42,119 bases of DNA from Elusimicrobiota bacterium (GCA_027452025.1 DAIDHI010000098.1:1-42119), one strand, 5' to 3'; positions 16,270-23,751 are shown, counted from the stretch's first letter. Translations and numbers: made by a program. Notes: generated by a model from the letters alone, not told the origin.

Positions 16270-17126
16270 GCGGGCAGCACCTCCTTGGCGCGTCCGCGCG
16301 CGGGCCGGCCCTTGGCCAGCTCGCCGAACACCATCGCGGCCACGATGAGCGCGCCGCCCGCCGCGCGCGCGGGCAGGAAGGCCTCGCCGCCCAGCGTCCA
16401 GGCGAACAGCGCGGCAAAGACGGGCTCCAAGGAAAAGATGAGCGAGACCTTCAGAGGCGCGATGCGCTTCTGTCCGAGCATCTGGATCACGAAGGCGGAC
16501 AGCGTCGGGAAAAGCGCCAGGAAGACGATGACCTCGGCGGGGCGCGCGCCCCCCGCCGAGAGCGAGGCGCCGCTCATCAGCCCGGCGGCCAGGCTGACGG
16601 CGCCCGTCATCCAGAACTGATGGAAGGCGAGCACGACGGGGTCGGCGTCGGCGCGGACGAAGGCGTCGGTGGCCAGCAGATGGCCGGCGTAGGCGGCGGC
16701 GGCGACGAGGGTCAGGGCGTCGCCGCGGTTGAAGCGCGAGACGCCTCCGGTCAAAAGCCACAGCCCGGCGAGCGCGAGCAAGGACGACGCCCACTGCGCC
16801 GCCGTCGGCGGGCGCTTGAAGAGCAAAAAGAGCGGCACGAAGACGACGAAGAGCCCGGTGATGAAGCCGGAGTTGGACGCCGTGGTGTAGCGCAAGCCGA
16901 CGGTCTGCGTCAGATAGAGCGCCGACAGCAGCGCGGACAAGATCGCCGCTTCCTTCATCAGCCGGCGCGCCCCCCGGCGCAGGGCCCAGGGCGAAAGCAA
17001 GGCGGCGGAGAGCAGGAAGCGGTAGGCGACCAGGATGGCCGGGTCGACCGAGCCGACGGCGTCCTTGACGAGGTAGAAGGTCGCGCCCCAGACGGCGGCG
17101 CAGCAGGCCAGGGCCAACTCCCACAT
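16266..17126 (-). CDS. EamA-family DMT transporter
   Basis: This is a 286-residue protein with ten predicted transmembrane helices arranged as two EamA repeats. The first opens WELALACCAAVWGATFYLVK with YRFLLSAALL; the second carries FALFPTLSAFVIQMLGQKRI-like sequence, then PLKVSLIFSLEPVFAALFAW, the typical EamA signature. DMT proteins export amino acids or other metabolites; the substrate is unknown. It lies four nt downstream of the FolD-like gene and overlaps trmO by 4 nt, so the three probably form one operon. Confidence 0.9.
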   Translation of the reverse strand: MWELALACCAAVWGATFYLVKDAVGSVDPAILVAYRFLLSAALLSPWALRRGARRLMKEAAILSALLSALYLTQTVGLRYTTASNSGFITGLFVVFVPLFLLFKRPPTAAQWASSLLALAGLWLLTGGVSRFNRGDALTLVAAAAYAGHLLATDAFVRADADPVVLAFHQFWMTGAVSLAAGLMSGASLSAGGARPAEVIVFLALFPTLSAFVIQMLGQKRIAPLKVSLIFSLEPVFAALFAWTLGGEAFLPARAAGGALIVAAMVFGELAKGRPARGRAKEVLPA

Positions 17127-17130
17127 GGCC

Positions 17131-17991
17131 TTAGACGGAGGCGCGGCCTCGGCGGCCGGCGCGGGCGCAATACATCAAGTTGACCCAGGTCAGCGCCCGC
17201 GTCACCTGCCCGATGCGGTTGTCCGGGGCGGTGAGCCAGCCGGCGTGGGAGAGCGCCGCGGCGTCCACGTTGCCCTGGAAGGAGACGTCGACGACGGCCG
17301 CGCCGGGCTTGATCCAGGAGGGGTCGAGGGAAAAGTTCTCGTCCGGCACGGCCGTGACCACGACGTCGGCGCGCCGCACGCAGGCCTCCAGGTCGGAAAG
17401 CCTGGTCTTGTCGTAGCCCTTGACCACCGTGGCGCCGAGGTTTTCGAGCATCAGCCCCAGGGGCTTGCCCACGCGCATGGAGTTGTTGACGATGACGGCG
17501 AAGCAGCGCTCCAGAGGCACGTCGGCGCTCTGCAGGACCTTGACGACGGCCTTGGCCGTGGCCGGGACCACGCACTTGACCCCGCGCTCGGAATCGAGGA
17601 AGCGCTTGAACTTGATGAGATAGCCGAGGTTGAGCGAGTGCAGCCCCTCGACGTCCTTGGCCGGGGAGACCAGGTCCATGAGGTCCGAATCGGGCAGCCG
17701 GCCGCGGATCGGGTAGAAGACCATGACGCCGGTCACGGTGTCGTCGGCGTTCAAGCGCCCGAGCAGGGAGAGCAGCCGGCCCTCGTCGTCGACCTCGAAG
17801 TCGTCGTGGGCGATGCCCAGGGCCGCCGCGTCCTTGAGCATGAGGTCGCGATAGCGCAGGGAGCCCGCGTTGCGGGCCGGCTTATAAAGGAGGGTGGCGA
17901 GCTTGGGCGAAAAGCCGAGCGACGCCTTCTCGCGCAGGACCCAGTCCTCGAAATGCTTGGCCACGGCGCGGCAGTCGAGAAGGACGGCCAT
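17131..17991 (-). CDS. Divergent FolD-family methylene-THF dehydrogenase (MTD1-like)
   Basis: The 286 residues fit the FolD fold: an N-terminal catalytic domain, then a Rossmann domain (VIVNNSMRVGKPLGLMLENL, ADVVVTAVP, WIKPGAAVVDVSFQG). Hallmarks of bifunctional FolD are altered. Counting from Tyr 47 to GI (59-60), the position of the catalytic Lys of the YxxxK motif is Met 51. The usual Q-L-P-L-P loop is FYPIRGRLPD, followed by the conserved SPAKDVEGLHSLN. The terminal GGVGPMT motif is replaced by NRIGQVTRAL. These changes resemble, from memory, yeast MTD1, a monofunctional NAD-dependent dehydrogenase. 5,10-methylene-THF oxidation is likely, and cyclohydrolase activity doubtful. Confidence 0.82.
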   Translation of the reverse strand: MAVLLDCRAVAKHFEDWVLREKASLGFSPKLATLLYKPARNAGSLRYRDLMLKDAAALGIAHDDFEVDDEGRLLSLLGRLNADDTVTGVMVFYPIRGRLPDSDLMDLVSPAKDVEGLHSLNLGYLIKFKRFLDSERGVKCVVPATAKAVVKVLQSADVPLERCFAVIVNNSMRVGKPLGLMLENLGATVVKGYDKTRLSDLEACVRRADVVVTAVPDENFSLDPSWIKPGAAVVDVSFQGNVDAAALSHAGWLTAPDNRIGQVTRALTWVNLMYCARAGRRGRASV

Positions 17992-18017
17992 GTCCCGCTT
18001 AATATATCATTTGGCCC
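17992..18017. promoter_or_regulatory. Divergent promoter region folD-like / tlyA
   Basis: The 26-nt gap holds the AT-rich island AATATATCAT in GC-rich surroundings. On the + strand TATCAT (18005-18010) ends 7 nt before the tlyA ATG. On the - strand TATATT (18003-18008) ends 11 nt before the folD-like ATG. The two -10 boxes overlap, so the genes may compete for polymerase. Confidence 0.5.
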
Positions 18018-18755
18018 ATGGCCCGCATCCGCAAGCGCCTCGACGCCCTCCTCGTCGAGCGCGGGCTGCTGCCGACGCGCGCCAAGGCCCAGGCCGCGGT
18101 CATGGCCGGGCAGGTGCTCGTCGATGGAAAGCCGCGGCTCAAGGCCGGCGCGCCGACGGCCGAGGACGCCCAGTTGTCGCTCTTGAGCCCCTGCCCCTAC
18201 GTCTCGCGCGGCGGGCTCAAGCTCGCCGCGGCGCTGGACGCCTTCCCCATCGTCACGGCCGGCCGCGTCTGCCTCGACGTCGGCGCCTCGACCGGAGGGT
18301 TCACGGACTGCCTTCTGCAGCGCGGCGCCGCGCGCGTCTACTGCGTCGACGTCGGCCGCGGCCAGCTCGACGCCAAGCTGCGCGCCGACCCCCGCGTGGT
18401 CTGGCGCGAGGAGACCCACGCCCGCGACCTTTCGCCTTCCTGGTTTTCCCCGCCGCCGACGCTGGCCGTCGTCGACGTGTCCTTTATTTCGCTGACCCAG
18501 GTGCTGGCGCCGGCGCTGGCCTGCCTTTCGGCGCCCTGGGACGCCGTCGCCCTCATCAAGCCGCAGTTCGAGGTCGGCCCCAAGCTCGCGCCCAAGGGCG
18601 TGGTCCGGACCGAGGAGGCGCGGCAGGCGGCGATCGAGAAAGTCCGCGCCGCGCTGCCCGCCCTCGGCGCCGTGGAGTCCGGCCTCGTCGAGTCGCCGGC
18701 CAAGGGCGCGAAGGGAAACGTGGAGTATTTGATCTGGCTGCGGCCTACGGCCTGA
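18018..18755 (+). CDS. tlyA: TlyA-family rRNA 2'-O-methyltransferase
   Basis: This 245-residue protein has an N-terminal S4 domain (RKRLDALLVERGLLPTRAKA) and a FtsJ-like Rossmann methyltransferase domain. The AdoMet motif LDVGASTGGFTDCLLQRGA begins at residue 86; VYCVDVGRGQLDAKL, VDVSFISLTQVL and ALIKPQFEVG are the remaining TlyA signatures. Mycobacterial TlyA 2'-O-methylates 16S and 23S rRNA cytidines and affects capreomycin sensitivity; the 23S site is the more general one. Older annotations call the family hemolysin A. The 3' end overlaps the convergent next gene by 11 nt. Confidence 0.94.
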   Translation: MARIRKRLDALLVERGLLPTRAKAQAAVMAGQVLVDGKPRLKAGAPTAEDAQLSLLSPCPYVSRGGLKLAAALDAFPIVTAGRVCLDVGASTGGFTDCLLQRGAARVYCVDVGRGQLDAKLRADPRVVWREETHARDLSPSWFSPPPTLAVVDVSFISLTQVLAPALACLSAPWDAVALIKPQFEVGPKLAPKGVVRTEEARQAAIEKVRAALPALGAVESGLVESPAKGAKGNVEYLIWLRPTA

Positions 18756-19170
18756 CGTAGCCGTACCTTTCGGCCTGCAGCCGCGCGATCTCGGCCAGGC
18801 CCGAGGGGACCGTGGAGAAGCCGTCCGGCAGATCGTCGTCTCGCAGGCGGTCCTCGGCGAGAGTGTCGCGCCCCACGGCGAACTGCGCGCCCTGCCCCTG
18901 CAGCGTCTGCACGGGCCCGGCCGCAAGCTCGGTGCCGCGCAGGAGCCGCCGCGCCGCCGCTCCGGTCACCACGACCTCGAGGTCGACGGGCTGGCCCTGG
19001 GCCGAGGCCGCGTCCATCAGCGCCGACAAGGAGCGCAGCGAGGCCGAGAGGCCGGCGTCGTCGGCGCCCTCGAGCTGGGCGACCACGCGCAGGTCCGGGC
19101 GCCTGGCGAAGGCGAACAAGGCGGTGGCGCAGACGGCCAGCAGGGCGAGGGTCCAGGCGAAGGCTCTCAT
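18745..19170 (-). CDS. Exported DsrE-like (COG1416-type) protein
   Basis: This 141-residue protein has an N-terminal signal or anchor (AFAWTLALLAVCATALFAFA). The remaining 115 residues fit the small DsrE/DsrF-like fold: a beta-strand VDLEVVVTGAAARRLL, then VQTLQGQGAQFAVGRDTL and the C-terminal VPSGLAEIARLQAERYGYVRP-type ending that I associate with COG1416 proteins. The position where many members have a cysteine (after the G.xFxVC-like strand) is glycine here, so a sulfur-carrying role is doubtful. It has its own -10 box and overlaps tlyA tail-to-tail. Confidence 0.75.
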   Translation of the reverse strand: MRAFAWTLALLAVCATALFAFARRPDLRVVAQLEGADDAGLSASLRSLSALMDAASAQGQPVDLEVVVTGAAARRLLRGTELAAGPVQTLQGQGAQFAVGRDTLAEDRLRDDDLPDGFSTVPSGLAEIARLQAERYGYVRP

Positions 19171-19176
19171 GGAGCC

Positions 19177-19182
19177 ATTCTA
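19177..19182 (-). promoter_or_regulatory. Putative -10 box of the DsrE-like gene (leaderless)
   Basis: On the - strand TAGAAT ends exactly 6 nt before the ATG at 19170. No ribosome site intervenes and no consensus -35 is visible at 17 nt. Confidence 0.5.
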
Positions 19183-19241
19183 GCCCAGGACGCGGCGGCG
19201 GCCCACAACAGACTTGTAAAATCCGAGTCACGTCCGCCTTA

Positions 19242-19270
19242 TTGACCAAGGTCCGGGACGCTGTTACAAT
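19242..19270 (+). promoter_or_regulatory. Sigma70-type promoter of the glycosyltransferase/cytidylyltransferase pair
   Basis: TTGACC (19242-19247), a 17-nt spacer and TACAAT (19265-19270) make a near-consensus promoter. The start codon at 19285 is 14 nt downstream of the -10, giving a leader of only a few nucleotides. Confidence 0.7.
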
Positions 19271-19284
19271 GGGGCACGAGGCCG

Positions 19285-20346
19285 ATGATGCGCATCCTCC
19301 TGATACCCGACCCGACGGCCCCCAACGGCGAAGACGCCTTCTGCCGCGAGATCTCCAAGCGGGCGCAGGCCCGCGGCCACGAGACCGACGTGCAGGCCAT
19401 CCCCAACGGCCCCATGGCCGAGACGGTGGACCGCCTCCGCGCCACGGGCTTCGCCCTGCGCAGCGACGTCGTCGTCATCAACAGCCTGCAGCCGGCCGCC
19501 CTCGTGGCCGCCCAGGCCGCGGGCAAGAGGACGGCCGTGCGCCTCATCGACGCCTACCCGGCGGCCAGCGCCCAGGCCCTCGACGAAGTGCGCCGCCTGG
19601 CTCTGCGCGCCGACCTGCTCTTGGTGCCGACGAGATACATGGCCGAGGTCGCCAAGAGCTGGGGCGCCAACGGGCAGGTGCGCGTCGTGCCCTACGCCTA
19701 CGACCGCATCCGCGCCCAGCAGATCGCGCTGGTGACGATGCGCGCCTCGCGCTCGGCGCCGTTCCAGATCGTGTCGGCCGGGGCTCTGAGCGAAGCGACG
19801 CGCGCGGGCTTCGAGACCCTGCTTGGCGCCGTGGCCCGCCTGCGCCTGGATTGCCACCTCTCCATCGCCGGCGTCGGCCCGGCGCTGGGGGCGCTGCAGG
19901 AGCGCGCCGCGCAGCTCGTCGCCACCGATCGCGTCACGTTCCTCGGCGAGCTGCCGCACGCCAAGCTCATGGAGTATTTCCGCGCCGCCAAGATCTACGT
20001 CGACGCCTGCGGCCTGGAAGGCTTTCCCACGCTGGCGCTCCACGCCCTCTCGGAAGGCTGCCCCGTCGTCGCCGTGCGCCGCGGCGCCGTGCAGGAGCTC
20101 ATCAAGGACGGAGAAAACGGCCTGCTCTACAACGCCGGCGACGTGCTGGCGCTCTCGGAAGCCCTGGTCACGCTCTGGTCGGTCCGAGGCTACTCGCTCA
20201 AGCTCATCGCAGACGGCATCAAAACGGTCGGCGGTCTCTCCTGGGACAATACCGTGGCGGCGACCTTCGCCGCCCTGGAGAGCCTGCACCCCGCTCGAGG
20301 CGAGCGGAGTGCGGCGGACAGCCCGCCCCAAGGAGGGCGCCCATGA
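19285..20346 (+). CDS. GT4-type glycosyltransferase
   Basis: This 353-residue protein has the two-Rossmann GT-B layout of glycosyltransferase family 4. The N-domain begins MMRILLIPDPTAPNGEDAF with a glycine-poor loop. The C-domain carries VRVVPYAYDRIRAQQ, FQIVSAGALSEATRAGFETLL and the nucleotide-sugar region VDACGLEGFPTLALHALSEGCPVVAV, whose Glu-containing motif corresponds to EX7E. The donor and acceptor are unknown. Its stop overlaps the start of the next gene as ATGA, so translational coupling with the cytidylyltransferase-like protein is likely. ATG at 19285 is preferred; ATG 19288 is equally possible. Confidence 0.85.
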   Translation: MMRILLIPDPTAPNGEDAFCREISKRAQARGHETDVQAIPNGPMAETVDRLRATGFALRSDVVVINSLQPAALVAAQAAGKRTAVRLIDAYPAASAQALDEVRRLALRADLLLVPTRYMAEVAKSWGANGQVRVVPYAYDRIRAQQIALVTMRASRSAPFQIVSAGALSEATRAGFETLLGAVARLRLDCHLSIAGVGPALGALQERAAQLVATDRVTFLGELPHAKLMEYFRAAKIYVDACGLEGFPTLALHALSEGCPVVAVRRGAVQELIKDGENGLLYNAGDVLALSEALVTLWSVRGYSLKLIADGIKTVGGLSWDNTVAATFAALESLHPARGERSAADSPPQGGRP

Positions 20347-21116
20347 TCTGCTCCCTGATGCTCGATCCCGACGACAGCCTGGATTTTCCCGGCAGCACGG
20401 CCACCGCCCTGGGCCGGCCGCTGGCGGCCTACCCGTTCATCGCGGCGCGGGCCACGGCCCAGATCGGCCGCCACTACGTCGTGACCGGCACGCTGCCGGT
20501 CAAGTCCGTGGCGCTGCAAAACGGCGCCGTCATCATCGACCCGCCGCCGGCCTCGGACTCGGGCTCGATGCATAAGAAGGACATGCTCGTCCACGGCTAC
20601 CGCGCGCTGCGCCAGGACCTCAAGGGCGACGAAGGCAAGCTCGAGCTGGTCTGCCTCTTTTTGGCCAACGCGCCGACGGTCACGCCGGAGCTGCTCAACG
20701 AGGGCCTGGAGGCCATGGCCTCGCGCCCCGACCTCGACAGCGCGGTGAGCGTCTCGCCGCACAACCGAATGAACCCCTATTCGGCCAGGCGCGAGAGCGC
20801 CGACGGCCTGCTCGAGCCCTACGTCCCGCAGCCGGCGCCCCAGGGCAAGCTTCCCGAGGCCTGGTTTCCCGACTGGGGCGTGCAGTTCCTGCGCCCGCGC
20901 GCCCTCGACGCCATGGACGGCGCCGGGCCCATGCCCTGGCTCGGCCGCAAGGTCCTGCCGCTCAAGCAGTGGGGCTGCGCGCCCGTCGACTTCCAGTGGC
21001 AGATCCCGGGGCTGGAATACTGGCTCAAGAAGCAGGGCTTCTCGGATCTGACGCCCTCTCTGGAGCTGCAGCCCAAGCCCCAGCCGCAGCTCGCGCCCCG
21101 CGAAGGCAGGAGATGA
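20343..21116 (+). CDS. Cytidylyltransferase-like protein (NeuA/KdsB fold), atypical
   Basis: This 257-residue protein resembles acylneuraminate cytidylyltransferases. ALGRPLAAYPFIAARATAQ matches the G-K/R-P-L-x-A-Y segment, HYVVTGTLPVKSVALQNGA the strand that normally reads V-S-T-D, and LELVCLFLANAPTVTPELL the L-x-P-T-S-P-x region; LDSAVSVSPHNRMNPYSARR resembles the AxSVxxxxxxP region. The N-terminal nucleotide-binding motif (normally ARGGSKGIPxKN) is replaced by LDPDDSLDFPGSTATA, without the catalytic Arg/Lys. Either the substrate differs or it is not a normal CMP-sugar synthase. The C-terminal PKPQPQL tail looks disordered. Confidence 0.65.
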   Translation: MICSLMLDPDDSLDFPGSTATALGRPLAAYPFIAARATAQIGRHYVVTGTLPVKSVALQNGAVIIDPPPASDSGSMHKKDMLVHGYRALRQDLKGDEGKLELVCLFLANAPTVTPELLNEGLEAMASRPDLDSAVSVSPHNRMNPYSARRESADGLLEPYVPQPAPQGKLPEAWFPDWGVQFLRPRALDAMDGAGPMPWLGRKVLPLKQWGCAPVDFQWQIPGLEYWLKKQGFSDLTPSLELQPKPQPQLAPREGRR

Positions 21117-21126
21117 GCGGGGCCTA

Positions 21127-21170
21127 TTGACTTTATCTCAATCATTGAGTAAAATTACTCAGTGATTGAG
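21127..21170 (+). promoter_or_regulatory. Promoter with two palindromic operators, leaderless GTG
   Basis: TTGACT (21127-21132), exactly 17 nt, TAAAAT (21150-21155), then 6 nt and the GTG start at 21162. The spacer contains the perfect 13-nt palindrome CTCAATCATTGAG (21137-21149). A near copy, CTCAGTGATTGAG (21158-21170), covers the start codon. The two are also mirror halves of one 34-nt dyad (21137-21152 with 21155-21170, one mismatch). A protein bound here would block polymerase and initiation. Confidence 0.8.
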
Positions 21171-22349
21171 TATAGAAGGGCTCTGGTCGGCTCGATCTCG
21201 CGGGACCTCTCTCGCGGCCTGCCCTTCCTGCACGTCATCGTCGGACCCCGGCAAACGGGCAAGACCACGGCCGCCCAGCAGATCGCCTCCGCCTGGGACG
21301 GGGAAACGGTCTTCGCCGCCGCCGACGCCCCGCTGCCGCCCGGTCCGGAGTGGGTCCAGGCGCAATGGGAGATCGCGCTCTCCAAGAGCGCGGGACGTCG
21401 GAAGGTCCTGCTCGTCCTCGATGAGATCCAGAAGGTCCGCGGCTGGAGCGAGATCGTCAAGCTCCTCTGGGACCGGGAGCGGCGGGAGCGCCGCGGCCTC
21501 TTCGTCCTGCTTCTCGGCTCCTCGAGCCTGCTCATGCAAAAGGGCATGTCCGAGAGCCTGGCGGGCCGGTTTTTGGCCCACCGGTGCGGGCATTGGGGCT
21601 ACGGCGAGATGCGCCAAGCCTTCGGCCTCACGCTCGACGAGTGGGTCTACTTCGGCGGCTATCCCGGAGCGGCGGCTTTACGGACCGACGAGCCGGCCTG
21701 GCGGCGCTACATCGCCGACTCGCTCATCGAGACCGTGCTCTCGCGAGACGTCCTCCAGATGGCGACGGTCTCCAAGCCGGCCCTGCTGCGCCATCTCTTC
21801 GGCCTCGCCGTCGGCCACCCGGCGCAGATCCTGTCCTTCAACAAGATGCTCGGGCAGCTCCAGGACGCCGGGAACACGACCACGCTCGCGCATTATCTCC
21901 ACCTGCTCGACGGCGCCTTCCTCGTCGGCGGCCTGGAGCGCTACTCGGCCGGCCGCGCCCGCAAGAGGGGCTCGAGCCCCAAGCTCGCCTTCTGGAACAA
22001 CGCCCTGGTCACGGCCTACCTCGGCGAGGACTTTCGCCGCGCGCGCCAAGATTCGGCCTGGTGGGGGCGCCTGCTCGAGAACGCCGTCGCCGCCCATCTG
22101 CTCAATGGGCTCGACCCGGCCACCCACGGCCTCTATTACTGGCGCGAGGGCGACGACGAGGTCGATTACGTGCTCAGGACGCCGAAGAGCCTCTTCGCGC
22201 TGGAAGTGAAATCGGGCGCGGCCGAGCGCCCCGCCGGCCTCGGGGCCTTCTGCCGCCGCTATCCGCAGGCGCGCCCCTACATCGTCGGCCCCGGCGGCCT
22301 GAGTTTTGAGGAGTTCTTCGCCGCGGATCCCGAACGGCTGCTCGTCTAG
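21162..22349 (+). CDS. AAA_14/DUF4143 ATPase (first copy)
   Basis: This is a 395-residue protein of the widespread AAA_14-DUF4143 family. Walker A is GPRQTGKTT (28-36) and Walker B LLVLDEIQ (83-90), with a sensor-like LLLGSSSLLM. The middle contains a winged-helix-like stretch (ILSFNKMLGQLQDAGNTTTLAHYLHLLDG). The C-terminal DUF4143 region carries a PD-(D/E)xK-nuclease-like pair EVDYVL then ALEVKSG. Family members are abundant and their function is unresolved. It starts GTG at 21162 inside an operator palindrome, which suggests tight, perhaps self-directed, control. It lies between the glycosyltransferase pair and a convergent STAS/GHKL pair. Confidence 0.9.
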   Translation: MIEYRRALVGSISRDLSRGLPFLHVIVGPRQTGKTTAAQQIASAWDGETVFAAADAPLPPGPEWVQAQWEIALSKSAGRRKVLLVLDEIQKVRGWSEIVKLLWDRERRERRGLFVLLLGSSSLLMQKGMSESLAGRFLAHRCGHWGYGEMRQAFGLTLDEWVYFGGYPGAAALRTDEPAWRRYIADSLIETVLSRDVLQMATVSKPALLRHLFGLAVGHPAQILSFNKMLGQLQDAGNTTTLAHYLHLLDGAFLVGGLERYSAGRARKRGSSPKLAFWNNALVTAYLGEDFRRARQDSAWWGRLLENAVAAHLLNGLDPATHGLYYWREGDDEVDYVLRTPKSLFALEVKSGAAERPAGLGAFCRRYPQARPYIVGPGGLSFEEFFAADPERLLV

Positions 22350-22363
22350 CCGGCTGCGATCGC

Positions 22364-22657
22364 TCAGCCCGCGCCGTCCTGCATGTAATCGACGACGATC
22401 GTGATGATCTTCTTCACGGTGTCGTTGCAGGACCTGAACTCAATGCGGTCCAGCACGGCGCTCCCTTTCTTTCGCAACAAGTCGCTGATCAGCGCATGGA
22501 TGAACGATTGAGTGACCGCCTCCACTCGTTCGAAGTTCAATACGACGTCCTCGTCGCGATCGAGGGCCGGCATGAGTTCCTTGAGGCGAAGGTCCCTCGC
22601 CACATCCTTGTTCTCCGCGAAGGCTCCGGCGTGCTCGAAGACGTCGATCCGCTTCAC
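22364..22657 (-). CDS. STAS-like DUF4325 protein
   Basis: This 97-residue protein starts with GTG. It has the small alpha/beta DUF4325 layout: a beta-strand DVVLNFERVEAVTQSFIHAL with the family V-x-x-x-T/S-x-S-F element, then RIEFRSCNDTVKKIITIVVD. DUF4325 is described as STAS-like; STAS proteins are the phosphorylatable partners of GHKL kinases in anti-sigma switches. Its start overlaps the upstream ATPase stop (GTGA), so the two are coupled. Function by analogy only: partner or antagonist of the ATPase. Confidence 0.8.
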   Translation of the reverse strand: MKRIDVFEHAGAFAENKDVARDLRLKELMPALDRDEDVVLNFERVEAVTQSFIHALISDLLRKKGSAVLDRIEFRSCNDTVKKIITIVVDYMQDGAG

Positions 22658-23622
22658 GTGAATCTAGGCCTCCGGGATCGCTGCTTGCGCCGCTCGCTGA
22701 CCGCGGAGCTGTATGTCTCTCGAATCGCGTCCAGGAGCCTGGAGAACTCCTCCGTTTGATTGAGGGTGATGTCCACGCCGACGACCGTTCCCGGCCACGA
22801 AGGCATGTTGCCGTCGGACGAATGCCGGTCCTGGAATGGATCCGCCTGCAAGCGGAGTCTGCGGCCGGCGCTTTTCTTCAGCAGCTTGTAAAAGCCGGCT
22901 CCGGAGTAGATCACGAAGAAATCGCGATTGACGCTGGCGATGGACTTGATGAAGAAGAGCCCCGCGCCGGCGTTTTGCTCGGTTCCCCCTTCCCTGCGAG
23001 TCGTTCCGGTGATCCCAGGCATCAGGGCCAGCCGGATAGCATCCAGGTCCGTCTCGGCCGAATGAGACCGCGTGATCGTCGCCCTGATCCCCAGTCCCGC
23101 ATCGGCAATCCCGATGCGGATGGAATTACTCTTATTGTAGTATTGCGCGCAAAGAATCGCCCCATGCATCGTCTCCGCGTGCTCCAGCACGTTCCTCACG
23201 AGCTCGCTGACGATGTAGCCGATCGTCTTGGCTTGTTCCGCTTCCAAATGGAGCAGCGGGATCATTTCGGTGATAAATCGGGTCAACTCGTCCGAGGTCC
23301 GAATCTGGGTCAGCGGGATGAAGCGTCCGGCCGGCTCGTGCTCCGTTATGGCGATATCCGTGGGAATCCCCAAGAGCTTGAAAAGACCCATCCGGACGAA
23401 GTAGTGGCTGGACCTTGCTTCGAATTTTTGACAAGCGATGCCGGCTGGTCCCACCTTCAATCCCAGCGCCGCGACCATCGAGATGACGGACGGATGAACG
23501 GCAATCCATTTGTCATTCGCCGTGATCTCTAGGCGATCCGGCTGTGACGGGTCGAATCCGCGAATGAAGGGATCAATATTCCCCAAGAACGCGCTGTTCG
23601 GCAGGTGGATCCTCATTGGCAT
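22654..23622 (-). CDS. GHKL-fold ATP-binding protein (RsbW/SpoIIAB-like kinase)
   Basis: This 322-residue protein has a C-terminal histidine-kinase-like ATPase domain: N box SELVRNVLEHAE (from 139), G1 box IADAGLGI (172-179) and G2 box GAGLFFIKS (219-227). There is no phospho-acceptor His domain. The N-terminal 125 residues have no recognised motif and may be sensory. Its partner is the overlapping STAS-like DUF4325 gene, the classic makings of a partner-switching pair, although no sigma factor is nearby. Base composition is lower in GC than neighbours. ATG 23622 is 4 nt after the -10 box; ATG 23616 is the alternative. A longer upstream frame runs through the operators and is rejected. Confidence 0.8.
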   Translation of the reverse strand: MPMRIHLPNSAFLGNIDPFIRGFDPSQPDRLEITANDKWIAVHPSVISMVAALGLKVGPAGIACQKFEARSSHYFVRMGLFKLLGIPTDIAITEHEPAGRFIPLTQIRTSDELTRFITEMIPLLHLEAEQAKTIGYIVSELVRNVLEHAETMHGAILCAQYYNKSNSIRIGIADAGLGIRATITRSHSAETDLDAIRLALMPGITGTTRREGGTEQNAGAGLFFIKSIASVNRDFFVIYSGAGFYKLLKKSAGRRLRLQADPFQDRHSSDGNMPSWPGTVVGVDITLNQTEEFSRLLDAIRETYSSAVSERRKQRSRRPRFT

Positions 23623-23626
23623 CGAT

Positions 23627-23675
23627 ATTATACCGGGATTCCTGGTATAGATCAATATTACCGGGAATCCCGGTA
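23627..23675 (-). promoter_or_regulatory. Promoter with two palindromic operators (GHKL/STAS pair)
   Basis: On the - strand TTGATC (23650-23655), 17 nt, then TATAAT (23627-23632), 4 nt from the first ATG. The spacer is the imperfect palindrome TACCGGGATTCCTGGTA as read on + (23631-23647). A perfect copy TACCGGGAATCCCGGTA lies at 23659-23675, upstream of the -35. Their centres are 28 bp apart. This is an operator arrangement for repression. Confidence 0.82.
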
Positions 23676-23739
23676 TATATGCCACCTACGCCGCGTCTCC
23701 ACCTCCCGCAGCCGCCCCCAAATCGTCCGCTTGATTTGG

Positions 23740-23745
23740 TAAAGT
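23740..23745 (+). promoter_or_regulatory. Putative -10 box TAAAGT of the FAD oxidoreductase gene
   Basis: TAAAGT ends 6 nt (all C) before the ATG at 23752. This again matches the leaderless spacing. No -35 at 17 nt. Confidence 0.4.
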
Positions 23746-23751
23746 CCCCCC

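Noticed and set aside
16270..17124. TrmO fused to an N-terminal extension of about 285 residues
   Set aside because: The extension is another frame of the EamA gene; ATG 16269 overlaps the EamA stop as ATGA.
19242..20342. Fusion of the cytidylyltransferase-like protein with an upstream domain
   Set aside because: The upstream part is an Arg-rich shadow of the glycosyltransferase. ATG 20343 is the natural start.
23623..23685. N-terminal extension of the GHKL protein to 23685
   Set aside because: It would be translated from the -35, -10 and operator sequences. A start after the -10 box is better.
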